Assembly: GCA_947643615.1 (NCBI GenBank)
Contig: CANRWO010000043.1
Coordinates: forward strand, 1-32,342
Length of the DNA stretch: 32,342 nt
Reading direction: 5' to 3'
From: an uncultured Lachnospiraceae bacterium
Lineage (GTDB): Bacteria; Bacillota; Clostridia; Lachnospirales; Lachnospiraceae
Of the stretch, positions 25,877-32,342 are shown one piece after another. A program made the translations under genes and the position numbers. Under the pieces are notes generated by a model, which was not told the origin of the DNA, searched no databases, and saw only the letters and a program-made list of their open reading frames with translations. Every line of letters starts with the position of its first letter. Within the stretch, counting starts at the first letter, position 1.

Positions 25877-25944
25877 TGGCAGGCTGCGTGGTAAGCGTAT
25901 CATAAGCAACTCTGTTTCTGATAGCAAAACATAGAAAAATATTT

Positions 25945-25977
25945 CCTGGCGGTTTGGGTTCGGCTAAGACCGCCAGG
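25945..25977 (+). terminator. hairpin after rplT, possible terminator
   Basis: CCTGGCGGT (25945-25953) pairs with ACCGCCAGG (25969-25977). No immediate T-run follows; a T-rich stretch lies 30 nt further. It is a probable end of the operon but weak by the usual criteria. Confidence 0.5.
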
Positions 25978-26113
25978 CAGATAAAAAGGCAATTGAGTGG
26001 CAATTAAAATTTTTTCTTTTTTTTAAAAAATGTCTGTTCAAAGTCAGGTTTATATGATATAATAATTGTGTTCAAGACGTAGACAGGTTTATAAAACAAA
26101 ATACAGTAATTAT

Positions 26114-26184
26114 GCAGGATTAGTACATCGGTAGTATGTCAGCTTCCCAAGCTGAAGAGGCGGGTCCGACTCCCGTATCCTGCT
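26114..26184 (+). tRNA. tRNA-Gly(CCC)
   Basis: Acceptor GCAGGAT with ATCCTGC, anticodon stem TCAGC/GCTGA around TTCCCAA (anticodon CCC), T-stem GCGGG/CCCGT. CCA is not encoded. A T-rich tract follows. The T-loop reads TCCGACT, with C in place of the almost universal T at position 55. Confidence 0.95.
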
Positions 26185-26251
26185 TTATTTTTTTGCTCTT
26201 TTTTAGAGGCTTGGCTAGACCACGGCAAGTTTCTTATTGCAGCATAGTGCA

Positions 26252-26385
26252 TTTGAGGCTTTAGTTCATTGAAGTTTTGGCAATTTGAGGCTCAGGCTCA
26301 TTAAGGCTTTGTATTATTAAAGCATCGGCAGCCTGAGGCTCAGGCTTATTAAAGCATTGGCAATTTAAGGCTTTGGCTTAAATTG
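26252..26385. repeat. degenerate tandem repeat, about 32-bp unit
   Basis: Units such as TTTGAGGCTTTAGTTCATTG, TTTGAGGCTCAGGCTCATTA and CCTGAGGCTCAGGCTTATTA recur, each ending near TTGGCAA or TCGGCAG; the second carries a 16-bp insertion. It lies in the 220-bp gap between tRNA-Gly and the isochorismatase gene, with no gene present. Confidence 0.75.
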
Positions 26386-26405
26386 TTGGTTGAAAAATAA
26401 GGTCA

Positions 26406-26954
26406 TCAGAGATATTTTTTAACCTGACTCCGGCGGAGCATCTCAATGGCATCTTCCATAGAAACGCATTGGGCATACCTCTTTGGCCAGATGAAATCGT
26501 TATAGTAGTGATAGCAGACATCTTTTTTCATATATTCGTTGTCAAAAGTGGAATTTGTATATTCCGGCACTATCATTTTGAAACCGTGCTCAAAGCCGCT
26601 CTTTATGGTGGCATCTATGCAGAAGTTGGTCTGCAGGCCCACAATCATGATGGTGTTTTCCTGCTTCTCAGACAGGTATTTTAACAGTCCCGAGGGATCG
26701 TAAAAAGCGCTGTTCTCAGTTTTGTCAAAGATATGCTCACCTTCTTGGGGGGCAAAACCCTCATAGATTTGAAATTCGTCGTCACCTACGGAGAAGCCTG
26801 TCCCCGGGCCGTCGTCATGCCTTATATATACAACTTCTATGTTGTTTTGCCTGGCTTCGGTGATCAGCGCCTTAATATTGCGCTCTATTTTCTCAAATGA
26901 ATATAACCGCCCGTCTGTGATGCCCTTCTGTGTATCTACCACCAATAATATCAT
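26406..26954 (-). CDS. isochorismatase-family cysteine hydrolase
   Basis: 182 aa. The catalytic triad positions are visible: Asp7 (LLVVDTQKG), Lys78 (FDKTENSAF) and Cys112 (GLQTNFCIDAT). The family includes nicotinamidases and other amidases acting in the cytoplasm; the substrate is undetermined, though the GLQTNFCIDAT form is common in generic clostridial cysteine hydrolases. It is on the opposite strand from its neighbours and monocistronic. Confidence 0.9.
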   Translation of the reverse strand: MILLVVDTQKGITDGRLYSFEKIERNIKALITEARQNNIEVVYIRHDDGPGTGFSVGDDEFQIYEGFAPQEGEHIFDKTENSAFYDPSGLLKYLSEKQENTIMIVGLQTNFCIDATIKSGFEHGFKMIVPEYTNSTFDNEYMKKDVCYHYYNDFIWPKRYAQCVSMEDAIEMLRRSQVKKYL

Positions 26955-27139
26955 TTCGCTGCTCCTTAATGGTTTGATTTCTGTTTTTATTTATCTTAAC
27001 ATGGATATGGGAGGAAGTACACCAAAATATGATTCTATAATAATGGAGGAGTGGAATTTGGCATCAGTATGTTGGTGATCGATATGTTAGTACCACGAAT
27101 CATTCATTTCTTATACATTGGCGCAGAATGATTCTTTCA

Positions 27140-27260
27140 TGCGCAGGGCGGAGGAATGAGGCGGTAGCGGCGGCTACGTTAATTGACGTGCTGTGTGCCG
27201 GTGGCACACGTCCAGCACGGACCGAAGCGGGCGTAGGCCAACGAAGCAGATGATAAATCA
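27140..27260. other. GC-rich structured intergenic element
   Basis: GTAGCGGCGGCTAC is a hairpin. CGTGCTG-TGTGCC (27187-27199) pairs with GGCACA...CAGCACG (27203-27219), with a 4-nt bulge. GGCTACG pairs with CGTAGGCC around both. No open frame with a ribosome binding site is present. The rest of the 27.0-27.49 kb gap is AT-rich, with TTGTACTG/CAGTACAA (27293-27328) followed by a T-rich run. Confidence 0.6.
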
Positions 27261-27489
27261 GACAAGCCAAGGTGTCAGTTAATTAATGTTCGTTGTACTG
27301 GGTGGTAAAAGGAGTTAATACAGTACAATTTTATTTTGGCTTATTGCATATTTCCGTGTGGATTGGGGATAATACTCTTTTGTAAGGTGCAGCAGAGCAT
27401 TTTCAAACATGTTTAGGCCGGGTGAAACATGAGAGTGTAATACGGCCAATATGACGGGTACTAGTATATTTTAAATAGTAGAGACGTAA

Positions 27490-27561
27490 TCCTCGATAGC
27501 TCAATGGTAGAGCACTCGGCTGTTAACCGAGTTGTTGTAGGTTCGAGCCCTACTCGGGGAG
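27490..27561 (+). tRNA. tRNA-Asn(GUU)
   Basis: Acceptor TCCTCGA with TCGGGGA, D-arm region with GGTAGAGC, anticodon stem CTCGG/CCGAG around CTGTTAA (anticodon GTT), normal T-loop TTCGAGC. The 3' part is duplicated at 31063. Confidence 0.97.
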
Positions 27562-27562
27562 C
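27502..27562 (+). repeat. left copy of 61-bp direct repeat (attL within tRNA-Asn)
   Basis: The 61 bp beginning CAATGGTAGAGC and ending CTCGGGGAGC recur without mismatch at 31063-31123. Sequences differ immediately outside on both sides. Confidence 0.95.
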
Positions 27563-27610
27563 TAAACCTATCGCTTAAAGCGGAAAGTGCCGGAAAATGG
27601 TGATTGAAAA

Positions 27611-27640
27611 AGCTCGCAAACTTTGTGTTGCGGGCTTTTT
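27611..27640 (+). terminator. terminator just inside the island's left end
   Basis: AGCTCGCAA (27611-27619) pairs with TTGCGGGCT (27628-27636) with one T-G wobble, then TTTT. It would insulate the cassette from tRNA-Asn transcription. Confidence 0.8.
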
Positions 27641-27724
27641 GCAACAGAAAAAACAATAAAAGCCTCGGCGGAATAGGGCGAAAAAGTTTACTGTATGAGA
27701 AAAAATTTTAGGTCTTTCTATGTC

Positions 27725-27753
27725 TTGACATATTTAGTAGAAAACTATACATT
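27725..27753 (+). promoter_or_regulatory. candidate promoter of the three-gene cassette
   Basis: TTGACA (27725-27730), a 17-nt spacer and TACATT (27748-27753), with TATACA overlapping. It gives a leader of about 110 nt that contains AAGGAG (27763-27768) not followed by a usable long frame. Confidence 0.5.
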
Positions 27754-27868
27754 ATAAATGTAAAGGAGATATTGATTTATTGGGTACTATAAAATCTTAA
27801 CATATAGAATATTTGGATTGAATATACAAAGAGTAATCTAAGGATGGGATGTTGAAAGGAATAATACA

Positions 27869-29008
27869 ATGGAAATGGGAAATATTGAAATATTGGAGGG
27901 TGTTGAGGAAGAACAATTATATAGTAGTTTACATAAGGAAGAAAGAGTAGAACCATTCGATCCCAAGGATGTTGATATTGTTTCTGAACCTATGGTTGTC
28001 TCCAATATAGTGGAGCAATTAAAATATAATGATATTTTGCTGGAACCAGATTTTCAAAGGCATCCTGATTTGTGGAGTCCTAAGCAGCAGAGTAGATTAA
28101 TAGAATCTTTGATTATACGCATCCCTTTGCCAACATTCTATTTTGATCGGTTAGAAGATGATAAATTAATTGTTGTGGACGGTTTGCAAAGGTTGTATAC
28201 ACTTAAAAGATTTATGGCGCTTGATGAAGACGACCCCGATCGTCTTGTATTGACGGAATTAGAGTATTTAAAAGAATATGAAGATAAAAAATTTGAACAA
28301 CTTCCAGCGATAATTCAAAGGCGAATCAAACAGCAGCCTTTAATGGCTTATATTATTAGACAAGGAACTCCGGATAAAGTAAGAACAAGCATATTTAATA
28401 GGATCAATACAGGCGGATTGACCTTGGAGCCAGCAGAAATTAAAAATTCTGTTTACAGAGGTCAGGCTGCAAGTTTATTAAGAGAATTGGCGCATTCTGA
28501 AGAGTTTGTAAAAGCCACAAGAAATAAAATAGATTCTTCAAGAATGATGGATTGCGAGTTTGTCAATCGGTTTCTTGCATTTTATTTGCTGGGAATAAAA
28601 CATTATTCTGGTAATTTGGAAGATTATTTAAATGATGTCATGATTCGGTTACAAAAGGAGTCTGGTTCAACAATTGCCAAGTGCCGTATAGATTTTTTGA
28701 AGGCAATGAAATATTCTGCTTGCATTTTTGAGGATATAGCTTTTCGGAAAATCAATTCAAACGGCAAATACGGGAGAATTAATAAACCACTTTTCGATGT
28801 GGTAACAGTTAGTTTGGCGAAACTTGATGAAAAAGATTGTAAAAAATTATTGTACAAGAAAAATGAATTAATTGAGAAGTATACAGAATTGTTATTGGAT
28901 TCAAAATTTGTGGATATTATAACAAGAGGTACGGCTACCATAAATAATGTAGAAGGCAGATATAAAGCAATTCAAAAAATTTTTCAAGAGGTATTAGAAG
29001 ATGATTAA
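27869..29008 (+). CDS. DUF262 (GmrS/ParB-like) domain protein
   Basis: 379 aa. Residues 40-185 show the DUF262 core: LLEPDFQRHPDLWSPKQQSR, IPLPTFYFDR, DGLQR (104-108) in place of the typical DGQQR, and FNRINTGG (176-183). The second half is helical and ends TRGTATINNVEGRYKAIQKI. DUF262 is the nucleotide-binding and hydrolysing half of GmrSD-type IV restriction enzymes and of several other defence proteins. The DUF1524 HNH nuclease domain that normally follows in GmrSD is absent here, so this subunit probably acts with the ATPase encoded next. AAAGGAA precedes the ATG. Its stop overlaps the next start by 8 nt. Confidence 0.88.
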   Translation: MEMGNIEILEGVEEEQLYSSLHKEERVEPFDPKDVDIVSEPMVVSNIVEQLKYNDILLEPDFQRHPDLWSPKQQSRLIESLIIRIPLPTFYFDRLEDDKLIVVDGLQRLYTLKRFMALDEDDPDRLVLTELEYLKEYEDKKFEQLPAIIQRRIKQQPLMAYIIRQGTPDKVRTSIFNRINTGGLTLEPAEIKNSVYRGQAASLLRELAHSEEFVKATRNKIDSSRMMDCEFVNRFLAFYLLGIKHYSGNLEDYLNDVMIRLQKESGSTIAKCRIDFLKAMKYSACIFEDIAFRKINSNGKYGRINKPLFDVVTVSLAKLDEKDCKKLLYKKNELIEKYTELLLDSKFVDIITRGTATINNVEGRYKAIQKIFQEVLEDD

Positions 29009-30107
29009 TTACCTGCAACTAGAAAACTTCAAGTCAATAAAGAAACTGGCATTGCCCTTGGAAAATTTGAACTTGTTTTTCGGAATGAATGGCATGGGAA
29101 AATCATCGGTGATACAAGCGTTATTGTTATTAAGGCAGAGTTTTTGGGAAAACCATGAATCAGGTCTGGAATGTCTGTTCACAAATGGAGACATGATACA
29201 GTTGGGAACAGGTAAAGACATTTTCTGTCAAAGCGGAAGTCCTGAAATAATAAGATTTTATGTACAATATACCAACAACATAAAATTTGATTGCTCTTAT
29301 AAGTATGACTTAAATAATCCTAATAGTGATCAGCTTATACGAATTGGAAAAGGAACCAGTGACGATTATTCAGTTTCATTATTTTCGCAACACTTTTCTT
29401 ATTTGGGAGCAGAACACTTAGGGCCACAAAAACAATACAGTATTGAAAACTGGAAAAGGAACGGAGTTGCCAAATTAGGGACAAAAGGAGAATTTGTAGT
29501 ACCTTTTTTGGCTCTTGAAGGGGAAAAAATACGTGTCCCAAAAGAGATGTGTCTTCCTACTGGAAAGACAAACCGCCTGAACGATCAAGTTTCAGCATGG
29601 ATGGCGGAAATATCTCCAGGCATCAGATTAACAGCGGAGTTACTTCCGGTTATTGAGAAGGCGAAACTAGCAATTAGTTATATTGGAAATGGGTTGATGT
29701 TAGATGCGTTTCTTCCTGTTAATGTTGGTTTTGGGATTCCATACGTTTTACCTCTTATTGTGGAATTGCTTGTTTCTGAGAAAGACAGCCTTTTATTGAT
29801 TGAAAATCCAGAATCGCATCTTCACCCTAAGGGGCAGGCAACGCTGGGAAAATTAATAGCATTGGCGGCCGAGCAAGGCTGTCAGATTATTTGTGAATCT
29901 CATAGTGACCACGTGATAAATGGGGTAAGAGTTGCGGCGAAAAACGGATTGATTGATAATGAGAAAGTAGAAATTTCTTTCTTTTCTAAAAACCTTGAAC
30001 AAGAAACGAAGGTGAATAATATCTTTATTGATAGAAATGGAAATTTAAGTGATTATCCTTTGGGGTTTTTAGATGAATGGGGAAATCTTATGGCTGAGTT
30101 AATGTGA
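29001..30107 (+). CDS. AAA15/OLD-like ATPase with DUF3696-type C-terminus
   Basis: 368 aa. Walker A is GMNGMGKSS (28-36). The ABC-like region runs NVGFGIPYVLPLIVELL (241-257). Walker B with the acidic pair is LLLIENPESHLHP (264-276), followed by CESHSDHVINGVR with the switch histidine. The tail FIDRNGNLSDYPLGFLDEWG resembles DUF3696. No TOPRIM domain is visible, unlike OLD nucleases. The start overlaps the stop of the DUF262 gene (ATGATTAA), implying coupled translation and a complex. A role as sensor or motor of a defence complex is inferred. Confidence 0.9.
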   Translation: MINYLQLENFKSIKKLALPLENLNLFFGMNGMGKSSVIQALLLLRQSFWENHESGLECLFTNGDMIQLGTGKDIFCQSGSPEIIRFYVQYTNNIKFDCSYKYDLNNPNSDQLIRIGKGTSDDYSVSLFSQHFSYLGAEHLGPQKQYSIENWKRNGVAKLGTKGEFVVPFLALEGEKIRVPKEMCLPTGKTNRLNDQVSAWMAEISPGIRLTAELLPVIEKAKLAISYIGNGLMLDAFLPVNVGFGIPYVLPLIVELLVSEKDSLLLIENPESHLHPKGQATLGKLIALAAEQGCQIICESHSDHVINGVRVAAKNGLIDNEKVEISFFSKNLEQETKVNNIFIDRNGNLSDYPLGFLDEWGNLMAELM

Positions 30108-30170
30108 TCCGCAAATTAATTCATACATTGTAGAAAGAATAAAATTGTAAATTACTTGGGGAGAAAAAAC

Positions 30171-30953
30171 TTGGATTTGTTTTTTAATGAACTTTCGATA
30201 GAGGGAATGGAAAGTGTAAACGTAGATACAGTAATAATGCTTGCAAAAACTTATCGTGCATTACGAAGTTGCAATATAACAACGTGCAGAATCAGTGCAG
30301 TTGATCATCAGAAGTTGTTTCAGATGTTTCAAAAGATGCCAAATAGTGTAAATGTAAGAAACTTTTATTATTCTTTTTTTAGAGCTCCCTACGAGTCTGA
30401 AAATGTAGAAAAGGAGCAGGACGAATATCTGGCTCATGAATGGTTATATGATAATAAAAGCTGTACAGGCCTTGCATTAGCTTCGATAATAAATTCTGCT
30501 GGTTTAAGTATTTATGGAGCACGGTGGGATATTGCGTTTATCCGTCTTTTAAAGGATGGCACAGATATCTTAGTTAGAAATATTTGTACAGAAAAACATG
30601 TTAATATACATATTCCACAAATGCGATTAGCCGAAGAGCCGGAACTGATAAAAAGTGATTTGCAAGTTATAGATAAAAAGATTTCTTTAAGAAGTGATCA
30701 CGGGATGGATGTTTTACTGGATTTTTCAAAGCGTTTGATTAGATGCCCTTATGTGATAGGGGTAGTTAATTCTCTGCCATTTAATCCTCACGAACGTAAA
30801 TTTATAAAAGAGATACACGATAATGGGTTGGTTGAAATTGTGTTGCCTTGGACGGATGAAGGATATGGCATTGTTGTTAAAACAACAGGGAGAAATATAA
30901 ATGAGACAAAGAAAATAGGTGAAATAATATATGAAAAATATGGGGGAATATAA
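30171..30953 (+). CDS. unrecognised third protein of the cassette, 260 aa
   Basis: I start it at the TTG at 30171 because GGGGAG ends 7 nt upstream; a TTG at 30156 would add five residues. No family that I can name. The N-terminal 80 residues are helical. A middle part reads ALASIINSAGLSIYGARWDI with FIRLLKDG. The C-terminal third has motifs that look conserved: SDHGMD (175-180), VVNSLPFNPHE, WTDEGYGIVVKTTGRN with NET. D-H-D and N residues could form an active site. It lies 63 nt after the ATPase gene and is the last gene before the right repeat. No signal or membrane segment. Confidence 0.75.
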   Translation: MDLFFNELSIEGMESVNVDTVIMLAKTYRALRSCNITTCRISAVDHQKLFQMFQKMPNSVNVRNFYYSFFRAPYESENVEKEQDEYLAHEWLYDNKSCTGLALASIINSAGLSIYGARWDIAFIRLLKDGTDILVRNICTEKHVNIHIPQMRLAEEPELIKSDLQVIDKKISLRSDHGMDVLLDFSKRLIRCPYVIGVVNSLPFNPHERKFIKEIHDNGLVEIVLPWTDEGYGIVVKTTGRNINETKKIGEIIYEKYGGI

Positions 30954-31062
30954 AATTTATTATCGATAATGTGAATGCAAATTTGGATGTAAGTGTAGGT
31001 GGCTGATACAAACACAAATGTCTGGCAACTTCTATTTTAGAATTTTCTGGTTGCATATCATA

Positions 31063-31123
31063 CAATGGTAGAGCACTCGGCTGTTAACCGAGTTGTTGTA
31101 GGTTCGAGCCCTACTCGGGGAGC
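31063..31123 (+). repeat. right copy of 61-bp direct repeat (attR, partial tRNA-Asn)
   Basis: Identical to 27502-27562 but lacks the first 12 nt of the tRNA, so the 5' acceptor strand is missing and it cannot fold as a functional tRNA. The 110 bp on its left, after the third gene, are AT-rich with no feature. A hairpin AGCTGCCA/TGGCAGCT follows at about 31128-31149. Confidence 0.95.
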
Positions 31124-31202
31124 GCAAGCTGCCAAAGAGATGGCAGCTGAAAAAAACCGTAAACATCAAAGTTTGTGGTGATAAGGAAGTAATTTCAGAT
31201 TA

Positions 31203-31241
31203 GGCGGTATAGCCCCGATTACAAGGGTTGTACCGTCTTTT
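31203..31241 (+). terminator. terminator-like hairpin beside the recombinase gene
   Basis: GGCGGTATAGCCC (31203-31215) pairs with GGGTTGTACCGTC (31225-31237) with three G-T wobbles, followed by TTTT. It faces rightward, toward the 3' end of the convergent recombinase gene. Confidence 0.6.
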
Positions 31242-31248
31242 CGAGTTT

Positions 31249-32342
31249 TTATGCGCCTTGCCGTTTCGGCTGCATGGCAGAAAGGAAATTGATTTCCCTC
31301 ACAAAGTTGAATACAATATCCACTTTCTGTACCCGTTTCCCGTCTACCTTTTCCGACGCACGGACTATGATATTCTTGATAAATTCATTGACGATTGCGG
31401 GGGTGAGTTCCTTTATCCCCACATACTTACGGATAATTGCGGAAAAGCTGTCAAAATCGCTCTTATTCTGTTCGTAGGTATCGACTTCCTGCTGGTCTGC
31501 CTTGACCTTTTCTTCCAGTTCCCGCTGTTCCGCTTCATACTCTGCGGACAGCTTCAAAAATCTGTCATGGCTGATTGCACCGCTTATGTCGTCCTCATAA
31601 ATCCGCTTGAAGATACGGTCAAGTTCCGCAATCCTTTTTTGTGCCTGTCCGACTTCACGCTTCCTGCGCTTCATTTCCTTTTCTGTTTCAGCGGAGCGTT
31701 GCTGATACATCATTTCATGGAAAGCCATGATGTCATCAAAGAAAAGGGCGGTCACGTCAAATATCCTGCTCCATACTATCTGCTTCAACACTTCCTCGCG
31801 GATAAAGTGTGCCGTACAGCTTCCCGTATTGCTTTTGTACTTTGCACAGCGGTAATGGTCTTGTGAGCCGTTAAAACTTTTGCAAGTGGCGAAATGTAGC
31901 TTGCTTCCACAGTCCGCACAGTATACCAAGCCGGAAAACAATCCCTGTCTGTCCGCTTTTGTGGGGCGGCGTTTGTTTGTCCGAAGTTCCTGTACCCGTT
32001 CAAATACAGCATCATCTACAATCGCTTCGTGGGTATTGAAAAAGATAGCCTGCTGTTCCTTTGTGGATGGAATCCGCTTTTTCAATTTGTGGGATTTGGA
32101 ATAGCTTTTGAAATTTACGGTATGTCCGCAATAGTCCATACGTTCCAAAATGCCGACAATCGTGCTGTCTTTCCAGTTGTACGGATTTTCGGGAAGTGCT
32201 TTCCCCTTTTTCTCGGCATAGTAGGCTTTGGCAGTCGGTACTTTATCTTCCTTGAGGATTTTTGCTATCTGCATAGGGCCTTTCCCGCCGATACATAAAT
32301 CAAAAATCCGTTTCACCACAGCGGCGGCTTCTTCGTCCACAA
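31249..32342 (-). CDS. large serine recombinase (TndX-like), 5' end beyond window
   Basis: The C-terminal 364 or so residues are present; the catalytic resolvase domain lies past the right edge. Visible are the recombinase domain (RIFDLCIGGKGPMQIAKILK, GILERMDYCGH), the zinc ribbon with CADCGSKLHF and a second Cys pair (RCAKYKSNTGSC), a long coiled coil (EKEMKRRKREVGQAQKRIAE), and a DUF4368-like end (IVFNFVREINFLS). Family role: integration and excision of conjugative or mobilisable transposons. It lies outside the island repeats and in the opposite orientation, so it belongs to a second element starting near 31.1-31.2 kb. Confidence 0.92.
   Translation of the reverse strand, partial: VDEEAAAVVKRIFDLCIGGKGPMQIAKILKEDKVPTAKAYYAEKKGKALPENPYNWKDSTIVGILERMDYCGHTVNFKSYSKSHKLKKRIPSTKEQQAIFFNTHEAIVDDAVFERVQELRTNKRRPTKADRQGLFSGLVYCADCGSKLHFATCKSFNGSQDHYRCAKYKSNTGSCTAHFIREEVLKQIVWSRIFDVTALFFDDIMAFHEMMYQQRSAETEKEMKRRKREVGQAQKRIAELDRIFKRIYEDDISGAISHDRFLKLSAEYEAEQRELEEKVKADQQEVDTYEQNKSDFDSFSAIIRKYVGIKELTPAIVNEFIKNIIVRASEKVDGKRVQKVDIVFNFVREINFLSAMQPKRQGA

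Larger units (their letters stand above)
27563..31123 (+). mobile_element. tRNA-Asn-integrated island with candidate defence cassette
   Basis: A 3561-bp segment bounded on the left by intact tRNA-Asn and on the right by a 61-bp copy of its 3' portion, the usual scar of site-specific integration into a tRNA gene. The content is distinctly AT-richer than the flanking DNA and contains three same-strand genes only. No integrase, replication or packaging gene lies between the repeats, so it is a cargo island moved in trans or a remnant. Confidence 0.85.

Noticed and set aside
31063..31123. Second tRNA-Asn gene
   Set aside because: The first 12 nt, including the 5' acceptor strand, are replaced by unrelated sequence. 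It is an att-site fragment.

Overview
The window reads as chromosome from an anaerobic Firmicute, most likely a Lachnospiraceae-type gut Clostridium. The reasons are a rubrerythrin with a flavin-reductase/rubredoxin fusion, a T-box leader on thrS, an infC-rpmI-rplT operon with a terminator leader and an AUU start, PadR/HAAS and SdpI small-protein clusters, DUF1540 proteins, and strong AGGAGG-type ribosome binding sites. The species assignment is inference; no 16S rRNA is present.

Region by region: 1-1.9 kb is an oxygen/peroxide-defence cluster (small unknown protein, flavin reductase-rubredoxin, rubrerythrin, clean terminator). 1.9-3.7 kb holds a decayed coding remnant, a two-gene XRE regulator plus S51 peptidase unit, and a MITE-like inverted-repeat element. 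3.7-6.1 kb is a membrane PAS-degenerate GGDEF-EAL protein, probably a c-di-GMP phosphodiesterase. It is followed by a beta-helix protein, a GNAT acetyltransferase, and on the opposite strand kduD, a GH5 lipoprotein glycanase and a small unknown protein: a plant-polysaccharide theme. 12.3-15.2 kb has a sugar-binding-protein-like diguanylate cyclase and an epimerase-like dehydratase. 15.6-19.1 kb is a run of small membrane proteins under PadR control (two paralogous membrane proteins, PadR, HAAS protein, J-domain membrane protein, SdpI). 19.4-21.0 kb has a lipoprotein cyclophilin and a CarD-type regulator.

21.0-25.9 kb is translation-related: a threonine T-box, two tandem copies of a 120-bp structured repeat, a 71-aa membrane protein, thrS, a DUF1540 protein, then the infC-rpmI-rplT operon behind a leader with mutually exclusive pairings. 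A tRNA-Gly(CCC) with an unusual T-loop, an isochorismatase-family gene and a structured GC-rich intergenic element follow.

27.5-31.1 kb is the most interesting part. A complete tRNA-Asn(GUU) and a perfect 61-bp copy of its 3' portion bracket a 3.56-kb AT-rich island carrying only three co-directional genes: a DUF262 (GmrS/ParB-like) protein, an overlapping AAA15/DUF3696-type ATPase and an unrecognised 260-aa protein. This has the architecture of a compact anti-phage (or anti-plasmid) system carried as cargo at a tRNA hotspot, without its own integrase. Immediately beyond it, running off the window, is a large serine recombinase (TndX-like) belonging to another mobile element.
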